A DNA stretch of 64,000 nucleotides from contig NZ_FXTI01000008.1 in the NCBI RefSeq assembly GCF_900182565.1, forward strand, positions 99,569 through 163,568. The letters are read 5' to 3'. Source of the DNA: Melghirimyces algeriensis (lineage in GTDB: Bacteria; Bacillota; Bacilli; Thermoactinomycetales; DSM-45169). The notes under the pieces were generated by a model. The model ran no database searches. It was given only the letters and a program-made list of their open reading frames with translations, and was not told the DNA's origin. This document shows, piece after piece, positions 31,942 to 41,652 of this stretch (position 1 is its first letter; each line of letters opens with the position of its first letter). The translations under genes and the position numbers were made by a program.

Positions 31942-34900
31942 TTTGAACTGCTCCTTTCGTTTTGGGAACCGACTCATATTGTATCAAAAACTCTTCGACC
32001 ATTTCCAGTCCTTTCCCTGCCGGAACCCCCTTTAACCGAAACGTCACCCCGATCCGTTCCCCTGAGGACAGGCGAATCCGGCCAGGAAAATTTTGTGCGA
32101 TCCGGAACAATCGCTGACCATCCACCACTTGGTTTTGGTCCGGGTGAAAGCGAAGATGGATCTCAAGACCTTCCTGTTTAATCTCTTCAATTCCGTAGTG
32201 AATGGCATAGGCCCGAAAGCGTGCCAGACGAAGCAGATTTCGCACAGGTTGAGGTAGGTCACCAAAGCGATCTTCAATTTCCTCTTCCAAATCCTGCGCT
32301 TCTTCCAAGGTTCGAACCGCACGGATTTTTTTATAAATCTCGATTTTCTGTTTCTCATCCTGGATGGTTTCCGCAGGAATATAGGCATCTGTATTCAGCT
32401 CGATGACAGGGTCCGGTCGGGCTTCCTCTTTTGTTTCTCCCTGCTGTTCAGCAATCGCTTCTTTCAGCATTTGCGTATACAATTCAAAACCAACCGAAGC
32501 GATGTGACCATGTTGTTCTGCTCCAAGGAGATTGCCCGCTCCCCGGATGGCCAAATCCCTCATGGCAATTTTAAAACCGGACCCCAATTCTGTAAACTCT
32601 TTAATCGCCTGAAGACGTTTTTCCGCCGCCTCAGATAACACTTTATCCCGTTGGTATGTGAAATAGGCATAAGCGATACGATTGGAACGACCCACCCGCC
32701 CCCGAAGCTGATACAATTGTGAAAGACCCATCCTATCTGCGTTATAAATAATCAGGGTGTTCACATTGGGAATATCCACTCCGGTTTCTATAATGGTGGT
32801 GCTTACCAGGACATCATACTCTCCATCCAAAAAGTCCAGCATCACTTTCTCCAGCTCTGTCTCCGCCATCTTTCCATGAGCGACAGCAATTCGGGCATCC
32901 GGTACCATCATGCGAATTTGCTCAGCCATTTTATCAATATTATAAACCTGGTTGTACAGAAAGTAGACTTGCCCCCCGCGCGCCATCTCCCTTTCAATGG
33001 CTTCCCGCACCAGGGCTGCGGAATACTCCAGCACATACGTTTGAACCGGAAAGCGGTTTTCCGGAGGTGTCTCAATGACGGATAGATCCCGGACTCCCAT
33101 CATGGACATGTGAAGTGTACGGGGAATAGGCGTAGCCGTCAATGTCAGGACATCTACATTGCTTTTCATCTGTTTGATCTTTTCTTTGTGCTTCACACCA
33201 AAGCGCTGTTCCTCATCAACAATCAACAAACCGAGGTCTTTAAATTGCACATCCTTGGAAAGCAGGCGATGGGTTCCAATCACAATATCAACGGTTCCTT
33301 CCTTGACCCCTTTGATCGCTTCCCGTTGTTCCTTGCGGGTACGGAAACGGGAAAGGACCCGGATTTCCACTGGAAAGTCCGCAAAACGCTCCCGGAACGT
33401 TTCATAATGTTGCTGGGCCAAAATGGTAGTAGGGACCAAAACCGCCACTTGCTTCCCATCCATTGTCGCTTTAAAAGCGGCCCGAATGGCCACCTCTGTC
33501 TTTCCATAACCGACATCCCCGCACAAGAGACGGTCCATCGGCTGTACTTTTTCCATATCTTTTTTAATTTCTTCAATCGAACGGACTTGGTCGGGTGTCT
33601 CTTCATAGGGAAAGAAGGCCTCAAACTCCCGCTGATAAGGAGTATCTTTGGAAAAAGAATATCCTTGGGCCGCCTGACGCTTGGCATACAGATCAATCAA
33701 GTCCGAGGCAATATCTTCCACAGAAGAGCGGACTTTGTTTTTGACTTTGCTCCATTCGTTTCCGCCGAGACTGTAAACTTTGGGCTTTTTCTCCTCACTG
33801 CCCAAGTATTTTTGAATTTGGTCAATTTGCTCAATTGGAACATAGAGCTTGTCATTTCCGGCATACTGAACCAACAGATAATCCTTATGGGTTCCCCCCA
33901 CTTCCAATGTCTCCGTGCCGGTATATCTGCCAATTCCATGATTGACATGAACGACATAATCACCGGGCTTCAGTTCCTGATAATCTTTGATCTTTTCGGC
34001 ATGGTCCATTTTTGCGGTACGCCGAACCCGTCGCCGTTTCTGGGTAAAGACCTCACCTTCTGTTACAACCGCCAAACGGGTGCCGCCCATTTCAAAGCCA
34101 CCAGCTAAGGAAGAAATCTGAATCACCGGTCTGCCAGGTGGTAAAGGGCTCTCTTTTTTTGCCCGAACCACATCCATTCCATAATCATTCAAGACACGTT
34201 CCAGCCGTTCTGCCCGTTCCTCTGTACTGGCCAGAAACAGAACCCGATAGTCGGACTTGGTCCAACGTTCCCATTCCGATTTCATCACATGCATTTGCCC
34301 ATGGAATTGCTGCATTCCACGGCAGATGAACTGAACAATATTCTGGGGCTGTCCACCAGGCGTTTGTCGCATAAACAAGGATAGATAAATCCTTTGATGA
34401 TCCAGTCGGGAAAATAATTCATCATAAGAGTAGGACAGCTTCAATTGAGGAAGATACTCCCCCTGACTGAGAAGAGCGGTCTGCCATTCCCCTTCCTCAC
34501 TTTCCATCTGCCGGGCGGATTCCTGGATTCTCGCCGGTTCGTCCACCACCCAAACCGTGTCGTCCGGCAGGTAATCCAAGATACTTTGGCAATCGGAATA
34601 CATTCGGGTGATATATTTGTAAATTCCGGTAAAATAGGAACCGGATTTCAATTGGTCCACTTCCCATGAGATTTTTTCCATTAATTTTTTACGCGTATCG
34701 GGATCTTTCACCTGGGTCAAACGCTCTTCCAGAAGTTTTGCCACTTCATTTCCCGCTTGAACCATGATTTCCGATTCTGCAAAAAGCTCTCTGGCCGGTG
34801 GAATCTCTACCTCTTTCATCTTGTCCTGAGACCTTTGATCCGAGACGGAAAAGGAACGAATGGAGTCCACTTCTTCATCAAACCATTCAATACGGACAGG

Positions 34901-35479
34901 ATTCTGAAAAGTGACAGGATAGATATCCAGAATCCCGCCCCGCAGGCTAAACTCGCCGGGCTTTTCCACCATATCCACCCGCTCATATCCCACCTTGACC
35001 AAATGCTGAATCAAGGGTTCCATGGGATACTCTTGTCCAAATTTCAATGTTCGGTGATTTCCCGCGATGACATGGGCTGGAGGCAACAGTTTTCGCAAGC
35101 CGGCAAAAGGAACGACAAAAACGCCTTTAAATCCTTTGGAAAGGCGGGAAAGGGCATAAATACGATCGCCCAACGTTTCGTGTCCATCCAGGGCAATTTC
35201 TGTCGCCACCAATTCGTTGGCAGGATAGAGCATCACCCGATCTTTGGGCAACAATTCATACAAATCTTCCACTGCCTTTTGTGCCTGGTTAAGATTGTGG
35301 GTGACCACCAAAACCGAACGATCTGTCTCCTGATGCAATGATGCCACATATGTCATGCGAGCCGATCCTGTCAATCCAGCAACCAATTGTTCCTTTAAAC
35401 CACGCTGAAGCGAAGCCACAGTTGACTGAAACTCATTATCCCTGCGAAATAATTGGATCAGGGTTTCCAAACGTCTCAT
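31925..35479 (-). CDS. mfd: transcription-repair coupling factor
   Basis: Removes stalled RNA polymerase at lesions and recruits UvrA. The 1184-residue protein has all parts. The UvrB-like N-terminal domains come first, then the RNA-polymerase-interacting Tudor-like domain (about 470-540, GDYVVHVNHGIGRYTG). The RecG-type helicase follows with Walker A GDVGYGKTEVA, the DEEQ box VDEEQRFGVKHKE, TATPIPRTLHMS and LRGRVGRS, and last the TRCF C-terminal domain. ATG 35479 is chosen for the GGAGGGGAGG before it. Between fin and spoVT as in Bacillus. Confidence 0.97.
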   Translation of the reverse strand: MRRLETLIQLFRRDNEFQSTVASLQRGLKEQLVAGLTGSARMTYVASLHQETDRSVLVVTHNLNQAQKAVEDLYELLPKDRVMLYPANELVATEIALDGHETLGDRIYALSRLSKGFKGVFVVPFAGLRKLLPPAHVIAGNHRTLKFGQEYPMEPLIQHLVKVGYERVDMVEKPGEFSLRGGILDIYPVTFQNPVRIEWFDEEVDSIRSFSVSDQRSQDKMKEVEIPPARELFAESEIMVQAGNEVAKLLEERLTQVKDPDTRKKLMEKISWEVDQLKSGSYFTGIYKYITRMYSDCQSILDYLPDDTVWVVDEPARIQESARQMESEEGEWQTALLSQGEYLPQLKLSYSYDELFSRLDHQRIYLSLFMRQTPGGQPQNIVQFICRGMQQFHGQMHVMKSEWERWTKSDYRVLFLASTEERAERLERVLNDYGMDVVRAKKESPLPPGRPVIQISSLAGGFEMGGTRLAVVTEGEVFTQKRRRVRRTAKMDHAEKIKDYQELKPGDYVVHVNHGIGRYTGTETLEVGGTHKDYLLVQYAGNDKLYVPIEQIDQIQKYLGSEEKKPKVYSLGGNEWSKVKNKVRSSVEDIASDLIDLYAKRQAAQGYSFSKDTPYQREFEAFFPYEETPDQVRSIEEIKKDMEKVQPMDRLLCGDVGYGKTEVAIRAAFKATMDGKQVAVLVPTTILAQQHYETFRERFADFPVEIRVLSRFRTRKEQREAIKGVKEGTVDIVIGTHRLLSKDVQFKDLGLLIVDEEQRFGVKHKEKIKQMKSNVDVLTLTATPIPRTLHMSMMGVRDLSVIETPPENRFPVQTYVLEYSAALVREAIEREMARGGQVYFLYNQVYNIDKMAEQIRMMVPDARIAVAHGKMAETELEKVMLDFLDGEYDVLVSTTIIETGVDIPNVNTLIIYNADRMGLSQLYQLRGRVGRSNRIAYAYFTYQRDKVLSEAAEKRLQAIKEFTELGSGFKIAMRDLAIRGAGNLLGAEQHGHIASVGFELYTQMLKEAIAEQQGETKEEARPDPVIELNTDAYIPAETIQDEKQKIEIYKKIRAVRTLEEAQDLEEEIEDRFGDLPQPVRNLLRLARFRAYAIHYGIEEIKQEGLEIHLRFHPDQNQVVDGQRLFRIAQNFPGRIRLSSGERIGVTFRLKGVPAGKGLEMVEEFLIQYESVPKTKGAVQNAANE

Positions 35480-35609
35480 CCTCCCCTCCGCGGAGACCAG
35501 ATTCACTCCGGCACCCCATTCGGAAACATTATTCTTTGCTTATTCAAATAGTTGGGATGGATTTTTCCCCACCACTTTGTATCAATAACGAAAACGGTGT
35601 AGGGCATAC

Positions 35610-35640
35610 AAAAAGAAGCCTCAGCTTGACAGCTAAGGCT
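35610..35640 (-). terminator. rho-independent terminator after fin
   Basis: Stem 35617-35626 with 35631-35640 (one mismatch, 4-base loop) followed by TTCTTTTTG on the minus strand. It would separate the fin transcript from mfd. Confidence 0.75.
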
Positions 35641-35723
35641 GTATCCGTTTATCCCGCCAAACCGTCACTGCCCAAAGACGGGTGTCAAGCTTTTCGCTCC
35701 CATCCTAAAATAAGCAGCCTTTC

Positions 35724-35954
35724 TTATTGAAACGGACGGGACAACAGGGACAGCTCCGGATTTCTGTTCAACATCTCCTGGCACGTTTCACAAACCACTC
35801 GAACGGTTGTTTGACCGCTCGGATCATAGGATATTATATCTTTCCGTTCCTTTGGGGTCAACCAATGAAATCCCAATTGCAATTCTGTAACTTCTTCATT
35901 ATCAATTGTCCCAATCATGGTATCACAATACCGGCAGAGATATTTTACAGCCAT
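35724..35954 (-). CDS. fin: anti-sigma-F factor Fin
   Basis: Forespore protein that inhibits sigma-F to help the switch to sigma-G. The 76-residue protein keeps both zinc-type cysteine pairs, CRYC near residue 7 and CETC near residue 56, and the family start MAVKYLCRYC. Located between pth and mfd exactly as yabK in B. subtilis. Confidence 0.92.
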   Translation of the reverse strand: MAVKYLCRYCDTMIGTIDNEEVTELQLGFHWLTPKERKDIISYDPSGQTTVRVVCETCQEMLNRNPELSLLSRPFQ

Positions 35955-36028
35955 TTTATGCCTCCTGCCATGAAGATATTCCCCTATAGTATCTCCATTG
36001 GCAGGTTGCTTCCATACATCCCGCTGGG

Positions 36029-36589
36029 TTATCGATTAAATTGATTCATCACTTCCTCAAAAGGATGCTCCATCCAGGCTTTCACGGCTTCCACAGAACT
36101 TTCAAGAGCATCTGCAATCAAAGGTTCTTCTTCGTCCGTAAATCGGGACAGAACATAGTCGGGAACCGTCATCGGCGGAGTCGGCCGCCCAATCCCCAGT
36201 TTTATCCGTTTCCATTGATTGGTACCAAGGTGATCAATGATGGATTGAACCCCCCGGTGCCCTCCGGAACTCCCTTTCAACCTGAGACGAACCCGGCCAG
36301 GAGGAAGATCCAGATCATCGTAGATCACCAAAAGTTGATCCAGACCGCATTTTAACCAATCCATCGCGGGACGGACGGATTCCCCGGACAGATTCATATA
36401 AGTTTCCGGTTTCATTAAAACAACCTTTTCTCCCCGGATGTGCCCTTCTCCTACCTGAGCGTTCCATTTCTCCTTTTGTATAGGAATTCCCCATTCCTCA
36501 CCCAACTGATCCAGTACCCAGAATCCGATATTATGCCTGGTATGGGCATATTTAAGCCCTGGATTGCCCAGGCCGACGATCACTTTCAT
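36029..36589 (-). CDS. pth: peptidyl-tRNA hydrolase
   Basis: Frees peptides from prematurely dropped peptidyl-tRNA. The 186-residue protein has VGLGNPGLKYAHTRHNIGFW with the catalytic His, the conserved MNLSGESV, VIYDDLDLPPGRVRLR with the catalytic Asp, and GSSGGHRGVQSI. ATG 36589 follows AGGAGG; the in-frame start seven codons earlier lacks a ribosome site. Known as spoVC in B. subtilis. Confidence 0.96.
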   Translation of the reverse strand: MKVIVGLGNPGLKYAHTRHNIGFWVLDQLGEEWGIPIQKEKWNAQVGEGHIRGEKVVLMKPETYMNLSGESVRPAMDWLKCGLDQLLVIYDDLDLPPGRVRLRLKGSSGGHRGVQSIIDHLGTNQWKRIKLGIGRPTPPMTVPDYVLSRFTDEEEPLIADALESSVEAVKAWMEHPFEEVMNQFNR

Positions 36590-36611
36590 TTCAGTCCTCC
36601 TCGTAAACACA

Positions 36612-36637
36612 GGGAAAGCGCAACGGAACCGTTGCGC
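36612..36637 (-). terminator. possible terminator between ctc and pth
   Basis: Perfect 9-bp stem with a 2-base loop (36618-36626 with 36629-36637) followed by TTTCCC on the minus strand; the T tract is short, so read-through is likely. Confidence 0.5.
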
Positions 36638-36661
36638 CCTCCTCCTTTGATCAACCAGGAC

Positions 36662-37315
36662 TTATGATTCAGTCCCATCTATTTCATCGGGGGATTCATC
36701 CTGTTTCTCTGCGGGTTCATCCTGACCTTCATTCGCTTCCTCTCCTTCTTCAACAGCGGTTTCTTCCCTTGTTGGCGGAAGCACCGAGGCCACTGTTTCT
36801 TCAGGATCGGACAGAAGCTCCATCCGATCAGGAATATTCAGCTGATGAACCATCATGGAATCACCAATATCAAGATGGCTGATATCTCCTTCAATCCGAT
36901 CCGGAATTTCACCGGGAAGGCAACGGATCTGTACGGTTCGCAGCTGCTCATTTAAAATGCCGCCTTCTTTTACCCCCTTGGGCTCTCCGTTCAGTTCAAT
37001 CGTAACCTCAGCATCGACGGGTTCATTCATTTGAATTTCTTTAAAATCAATGTGGAGAATTCTGTCCTTGATCCGGTCCTTCTGCAATTCCTTAATCATG
37101 ACCTTGCGGGATTTTCCATCGGGAAACTGAAGCTCATACACTGCGGATGTGCCTTCCTGATGCAACACCCGTATCATTTCGCTGCTTTCCAAATGAATTA
37201 ACTCGTTACCCATTTCTTTCCCATAAACGACAGCCGGAACACGACCCTTGCGCCGCAAGCCGGTAAGAATGGAGCGCGGTCGTTTTTCTCGCTTTTCGAC
37301 TGCTAATTTGGTCAT
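36662..37315 (-). CDS. ctc: ribosomal protein bL25, Ctc type
   Basis: 5S rRNA-binding ribosomal protein of the general-stress (CTC) type. The 217-residue protein has the bL25 N-terminal domain (residues 1-95, RSILTGLRRKGRVPAVVYG), a beta-rich C-terminal domain, and a very acidic tail of about 35 residues. ATG 37315 after AAGGAGG is the family start. Between prs and pth as in Bacillus. Confidence 0.95.
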   Translation of the reverse strand: MTKLAVEKREKRPRSILTGLRRKGRVPAVVYGKEMGNELIHLESSEMIRVLHQEGTSAVYELQFPDGKSRKVMIKELQKDRIKDRILHIDFKEIQMNEPVDAEVTIELNGEPKGVKEGGILNEQLRTVQIRCLPGEIPDRIEGDISHLDIGDSMMVHQLNIPDRMELLSDPEETVASVLPPTREETAVEEGEEANEGQDEPAEKQDESPDEIDGTES

Positions 37316-37423
37316 GAACGGTTCCTCCTTCGCATGATAGAAGTACACATAAGACCCAGAAATGGACATTCAATAGTCTATGCATTCCCTATTCACACAA
37401 AGGTTAAACATAACCGCTTTTGA

Positions 37424-38374
37424 TCAATCAAACAATTTACTTACAGACCGTTCATTATGGACACGGATAATTGCCTCCCCAATCAGGGAAGCCACCGACA
37501 AGACACGGATTTTATCCAGCTTTTTTTCTTCAGAAAGCGGGAGGGTATTGGTAACAATCATCTCCTTGATGCTGGAATCCCGAATTCGGTCAATCGCCGG
37601 CCCGGAAAAGACCGGATGGGTACAGCAAGCATATACTTCCTTGGCCCCGTAATCCAACAGAGCATTGGCAGCCAACGTAATGGTGCCCGCCGTATCAATA
37701 ATATCATCAATGATGATACACCGTTTTCCTTTCACTTTCCCCACGATATTCATCACTTCAGCCACATTGGGTTCCGGGCGACGTTTATCGATAATCGCGA
37801 TCGGGCTTTCCAAGCGCTCTGCCAGTTTCCGTGACCGAATTACTCCGCCGTGATCCGGGGAAACCACCACCACATCACTCAGTTTCTTTTTTTGGAAATA
37901 ATCGCCCAAAATAGGTACACCCAGAAGGTGATCGACTGGAATATCAAAGAAGCCCTGGATCTGGGTGGCATGAAGATCCATGGTGATCACCCGGTCTGCT
38001 CCTGCTGTCTCAATCAGGTTTGCCACCAGTTTGGCCGTAATCGGATCCCTGGCTCTCGTTTTTCTGTCTTGCCGTGCATACCCATAATAGGGGATGACCA
38101 CATTGATCGTACGGGCAGAAGCCCGTTTCAATGCATCCACCATCACCAATAGCTCCATCAAATTCTGATTGACGGGATGACAGGTGGACTGAATCACATA
38201 CACGTCCGAACCCCGAACACTCTCATTGAGCCGGACATGAATCTCACCGTCGCTAAATCTGCCGACAACGGCGTCTCCCAAGGGAACCCCGATATGCTCC
38301 GCGATTTCTTGGGCCAATTGTGGATTGGAATTACAACTGAAAACATGCAATCTCCTTTGTGTTTCCGTGGTCAT
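37424..38374 (-). CDS. prs: ribose-phosphate pyrophosphokinase
   Basis: Makes PRPP for purines, pyrimidines, His, Trp and NAD. The 316-residue protein has FSDGEIHVRLNESVRG, the ATP-side YYGYARQDRK, MDLHATQIQGFFDIPVDHL, and the PRPP loop CIIIDDIIDTAGTITLA. GGAGGG precedes ATG 38374. Probably co-transcribed with glmU upstream; supplies PRPP for hpt and the effector of PurR, both in this window. Confidence 0.97.
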   Translation of the reverse strand: MTTETQRRLHVFSCNSNPQLAQEIAEHIGVPLGDAVVGRFSDGEIHVRLNESVRGSDVYVIQSTCHPVNQNLMELLVMVDALKRASARTINVVIPYYGYARQDRKTRARDPITAKLVANLIETAGADRVITMDLHATQIQGFFDIPVDHLLGVPILGDYFQKKKLSDVVVVSPDHGGVIRSRKLAERLESPIAIIDKRRPEPNVAEVMNIVGKVKGKRCIIIDDIIDTAGTITLAANALLDYGAKEVYACCTHPVFSGPAIDRIRDSSIKEMIVTNTLPLSEEKKLDKIRVLSVASLIGEAIIRVHNERSVSKLFD

Positions 38375-38447
38375 CTTCCCTAAACCCTCCAGATTTTATT
38401 AAATGATCTCATTAAAGAAGACAATTCCTCTTGTGTCTGTCACAAGC

Positions 38448-39821
38448 TCAATCTTTCTTTCGAAGCTTATCGGCATAATCCGGTTTATTGGTCTGCCGTT
38501 GGCGGGCGATCGCCAAGGAATTTTCTGGTACATCCTCCGTTACGGTAGAGCCGGCTGCCACATAAGCTCCTTTTCCGATGGTCACTGGTGCCACCATGTT
38601 CACATTGCACCCGACAAAAGCTCCATCTTCAATCACCGTCTGATGCTTTTTCTGTCCATCATAGTTTACCGTTACCGCACCACAGCCGATATTGACATTC
38701 TGTCCCACTTCGGAATCCCCAATGTAACCCAGATGTGAGACTTTACTCCCTTGTCCCAAAGTAGATTTTTTCACATCGACAAAGCAACCCACCTTGCTGT
38801 TTTCTCCAAGGGAAGAACCGGGGCGTACATAGGCGTAGGGACCCACTTTGGCAGTACGGCTCACTGTGCTGCCCTCCAGAACGGAATACCGAATCTCTGC
38901 CCCATCTTCTACATGCATATCTGTCAGATCGGCAGATGGCCCGATCATACAATCCGCTCCAATCCGGGTCGTCCCTTTCAATATGGTCCCCGGATAAATG
39001 ATGGTATCCATTCCGATTTCAACATCGGCTTCAATATAAGTGTGATCCGGATCAATCAAGGTAACCCCATTCATCATGTGCCGATGTAAAATGCGACGGC
39101 GCATTTCCCTTTCCGCTTCAGCCAGTTGAACCCGGTTATTGATACCCTGGGCCTCACATGGGTCATCCACAATCTTGGCACCGATTCGATTACCTTCCGA
39201 CTTCAGAATGGAAAGGACATCTGGCAGGTAATATTCCCCCTGGGCATTATCATTGTTCACCCTTGTAAGCGCCTTCCACAAAAGCCGATTGTCAAAACAA
39301 AATGTCCCGGTGTTCACTTCACGGATGGTACGTTCTTCCTCAGAAGCATCCTTATGTTCCACCACCCGATCAACGGTTCCATCTTCATTTCGGATCACCC
39401 GTCCGTATCCTGTCGGATCGGAAAGTACAGCCGTCAAAACTGTGGCAGCGGCATCAGACTCTTTGTGAGTTCTGACGAGTTCTTCCAACGTCTCTTTTGT
39501 AAAGAGAGGATGGTCCCCGTTCAGTACAAGCGTCACCCCATCCTGGTCAGACAGGATGTCCTGCGCCTGCATCACCGCATGTGCCGTTCCCAGTTGCTCT
39601 TCCTGCCGGGCGAAGGTGACCCGTTCACTCAGATGATTTTCTACAGCTTCTGCGTTATGCCCGACAATGACCACTCTTTTTTCTGTCCCCATCTCAATCA
39701 AAGGATCGATGATATAATCGATCACCGCTTTTCCGCAGACCGGGTGCAACACTTTGTGCACCTTTGATTTCATGCGCGTTCCTTTTCCCGCAGCCAACAC
39801 GACGGCATACAATTTTTCCAT
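38448..39821 (-). CDS. glmU: bifunctional UDP-GlcNAc pyrophosphorylase / GlcN-1-P acetyltransferase
   Basis: Makes UDP-N-acetylglucosamine for cell wall. The 457-residue protein has the uridyltransferase N-half with LAAGKGTRMKS, EQLGTAHAVMQA and LNGDHPL, and the left-handed beta-helix acetyltransferase C-half from about residue 250, with VRPGSSLGENSKVG, LGYIGDSEVGQNVNIG and the catalytic His region. Its own promoter is at 39866-39894. Confidence 0.97.
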   Translation of the reverse strand: MEKLYAVVLAAGKGTRMKSKVHKVLHPVCGKAVIDYIIDPLIEMGTEKRVVIVGHNAEAVENHLSERVTFARQEEQLGTAHAVMQAQDILSDQDGVTLVLNGDHPLFTKETLEELVRTHKESDAAATVLTAVLSDPTGYGRVIRNEDGTVDRVVEHKDASEEERTIREVNTGTFCFDNRLLWKALTRVNNDNAQGEYYLPDVLSILKSEGNRIGAKIVDDPCEAQGINNRVQLAEAEREMRRRILHRHMMNGVTLIDPDHTYIEADVEIGMDTIIYPGTILKGTTRIGADCMIGPSADLTDMHVEDGAEIRYSVLEGSTVSRTAKVGPYAYVRPGSSLGENSKVGCFVDVKKSTLGQGSKVSHLGYIGDSEVGQNVNIGCGAVTVNYDGQKKHQTVIEDGAFVGCNVNMVAPVTIGKGAYVAAGSTVTEDVPENSLAIARQRQTNKPDYADKLRKKD

Positions 39822-39865
39822 CTGAGAGAAGCCCCCTCGTCATTCCTTGCAAAACTCCACATCTG

Positions 39866-39894
39866 ACTATATCCCAAAGGATGGATCAATGCAA
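39866..39894 (-). promoter_or_regulatory. sigma-A promoter of glmU-prs
   Basis: Minus strand: TTGCAT (39889-39894), 17-base spacer, TATAGT (39866-39871), about 40 bases before the glmU start. Confidence 0.75.
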
Positions 39895-39952
39895 GATTGG
39901 CAAAGTGAAAGACTGAAATTCCATAAAAGGGATGATTTGGAATGAATTCAAG

Positions 39953-39978
39953 AGAAAAAGGGCCTTTAACGGGCCCTT
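39953..39978 (-). terminator. rho-independent terminator after spoVG
   Basis: 7-bp stem (39958-39964 with 39972-39978) followed by TTTTTCTC on the minus strand. It separates spoVG from glmU. Confidence 0.8.
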
Positions 39979-40038
39979 CTGTTGCATTTCATGTGGGACG
40001 TTCTTCGATTGCCATCCGCTTCATTCTGAGGGCTGTTT

Positions 40039-40332
40039 TTATGATACATTCCCTCCAACCGCTGAATTTATCTCCTCTTCTCCGGATCGATGATACTCCT
40101 CCAAAACAGCCATCTCAATCTTTTCCCTGGAGTCAGGAGATATGGGATGGGCAATATCCCGAAACTCCCCATCCGGTCTCCGTTTACTGGGCATGGCAAC
40201 AAACATCCCATTGTTTCCGTCAATCACACGGATATCATGAACTACAAATTCCCCATCGATCGTAATTGAAGCGATCGCCCGCATTCTGCCTTCACGACAA
40301 ACCCGGCGCAGTCGAACGTCCGTCACTTCCAA
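40039..40332 (-). CDS. spoVG: septation/regulatory protein SpoVG
   Basis: Small RNA/DNA-binding regulator with roles in asymmetric division and stationary-phase genes. The 97-residue protein contains VTDVRLRRV, RMRAIASITIDGEFVVHDIRV and MPSKRRPDGEFRDIAHPI. The start is set at TTG 40332, preceded by GGTGGTGA; this gives exactly the B. subtilis length, and the sigma-H -10 box lies inside the longer open frame, so earlier starts cannot be used. Confidence 0.94.
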   Translation of the reverse strand: MEVTDVRLRRVCREGRMRAIASITIDGEFVVHDIRVIDGNNGMFVAMPSKRRPDGEFRDIAHPISPDSREKIEMAVLEEYHRSGEEEINSAVGGNVS

Positions 40333-40373
40333 ACTTTTCACCACCCATTTCCAGAGATGATGTATTTCAACAT

Positions 40374-40398
40374 ATTCCACAAGGATGGTGAATTTCCT
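40374..40398 (-). promoter_or_regulatory. sigma-H promoter of spoVG
   Basis: Minus strand AGGAAAT (40392-40398), 14 bases, GAAT (40374-40377). The B. subtilis spoVG sigma-H promoter has the same AGGA-(14)-GAAT geometry. Predicted leader about 35 bases. Confidence 0.8.
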
Positions 40399-40435
40399 TC
40401 AAGGTTCCTGCCATAAATTTGGATTTTTTCATGGT

Positions 40436-40810
40436 TTAACCGATGACTGCCACCGCTTCGATTTCAATCAAAACATCTTTGGGCAGGCGGGATACTTCCA
40501 CACAGGAACGGGCAGGTTGATACGCATCAAAGAACTCCGCGTAGACTTGGTTTACGGTTTGAAAGTCGTTCATATCTTTGATAAATACCGTTGTTTTAAT
40601 CACCTGGTCCAATCCGCTTCCTGCTGCTTCCAATACTTCTTTCAAATTATTGAGCACCTGCCGCGCCTGCTCTTCAATCCCGCCTTCAACCAAATAACCA
40701 TCCGGGTTCAATGGAATCTGACCGGAAGTATAAACAAACGAACCTTGTCGAACAGCTTGGGAATAGGGACCAATCGCTTGAGGCGCTTTATCGGTTTGCA
40801 CTTTATCCAT
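40436..40810 (-). CDS. ridA: 2-iminobutanoate/2-iminopropanoate deaminase RidA (YabJ)
   Basis: Removes reactive enamine/imine intermediates released by PLP enzymes. The 124-residue protein has APQAIGPYSQAVRQG, YTSGQIPLNPDG, RQVLNNLKEVLEAAGSG and the signature PARSCVEVSRLPKDVLIEIEAVA with the active-site Arg. ATG 40810 lies inside the purR 3' end with GGGGAGG before it; overlap eight bases. In Bacillus yabJ helps PurR repress. Confidence 0.95.
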   Translation of the reverse strand: MDKVQTDKAPQAIGPYSQAVRQGSFVYTSGQIPLNPDGYLVEGGIEEQARQVLNNLKEVLEAAGSGLDQVIKTTVFIKDMNDFQTVNQVYAEFFDAYQPARSCVEVSRLPKDVLIEIEAVAVIG

Positions 40811-41639
40811 TTTGGAAACCTCCCCGATCCAATATGTTTCCCGGTACCACTTGGATCTTCCTTTTTTCTGCATCTACCTCGGTCACCGTTGTCAGAGAAA
40901 TATAATGTTGCACAAGCCGATCTTCAACCAACGCGTCTGCCATCACCCCGACACCAACGACCTCAGCACGAAATTCATGAAGCAGATCCACCATCCCGCG
41001 AATGGTTCCTCCGGCTTTCATAAAATCATCGATAATCAGGGCTCTTGCCCCTTCTTTCAGACTGCGACGGGACAGGGAGAGGCTACCCAGACGTTTGCTT
41101 GAGCCAGAAACCGTGTTGATGGTCACCACGGAGCCTTCCGTAATCCGACTGTCACGTCTGACAATGGCCACCGGCACTCCAAGATGTGAAGCAGTGGCAT
41201 AAGCGAGTGGAATTCCCTTGGTTTCCACCGTTACAACAGCATCCACCCCATCGTTGGAAAAAACGGATGCCAGCGTGTGCCCCATCTTTCTGACAATCGT
41301 TGTATCTCCCAACAGGTCCGATAAATACAGGTATCCACCTGGCAGAATGCGACCAGGGTCCGCCAATTGCTGACAAAGATGATGGATCAAATGCTGGGTA
41401 GCCAAACGGTTCATCCCTGGAATATAGCGAACACCCCCGGCAGCACCGGGGACGGTTTCCAGCTTCCCCCATCCTTCATTTTGAAATACATCATGGATAA
41501 TGGCGAGATCCTCACTGACAGAGGATTTGGCCGCTTGATACCGCTCTGAAAAAAAACCGAGGGAGAACAAACGATGAGGATGTTGTATAAATTCCCATGT
41601 CATCTGAACCAGACGTGAACTGCGTTTCCACTTCTTCAT
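40803..41639 (-). CDS. purR: purine operon repressor PurR
   Basis: Represses purine genes; PRPP releases it from DNA. The 278-residue protein has an N-terminal winged-helix domain (about residues 1-73, SRLVQMTWEFIQHPHRLF) and a phosphoribosyltransferase-like C-terminal domain with the PRPP loop ALIIDDFMKAGGT. CGGAGGG precedes ATG 41639. Followed by ridA with overlap, preceded by ispE. A promoter flanked by matching half-sites lies at 41653-41702. Confidence 0.96.
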   Translation of the reverse strand: MKKWKRSSRLVQMTWEFIQHPHRLFSLGFFSERYQAAKSSVSEDLAIIHDVFQNEGWGKLETVPGAAGGVRYIPGMNRLATQHLIHHLCQQLADPGRILPGGYLYLSDLLGDTTIVRKMGHTLASVFSNDGVDAVVTVETKGIPLAYATASHLGVPVAIVRRDSRITEGSVVTINTVSGSSKRLGSLSLSRRSLKEGARALIIDDFMKAGGTIRGMVDLLHEFRAEVVGVGVMADALVEDRLVQHYISLTTVTEVDAEKRKIQVVPGNILDRGGFQNG

Positions 41640-41652
41640 AATACCCTCCGGC

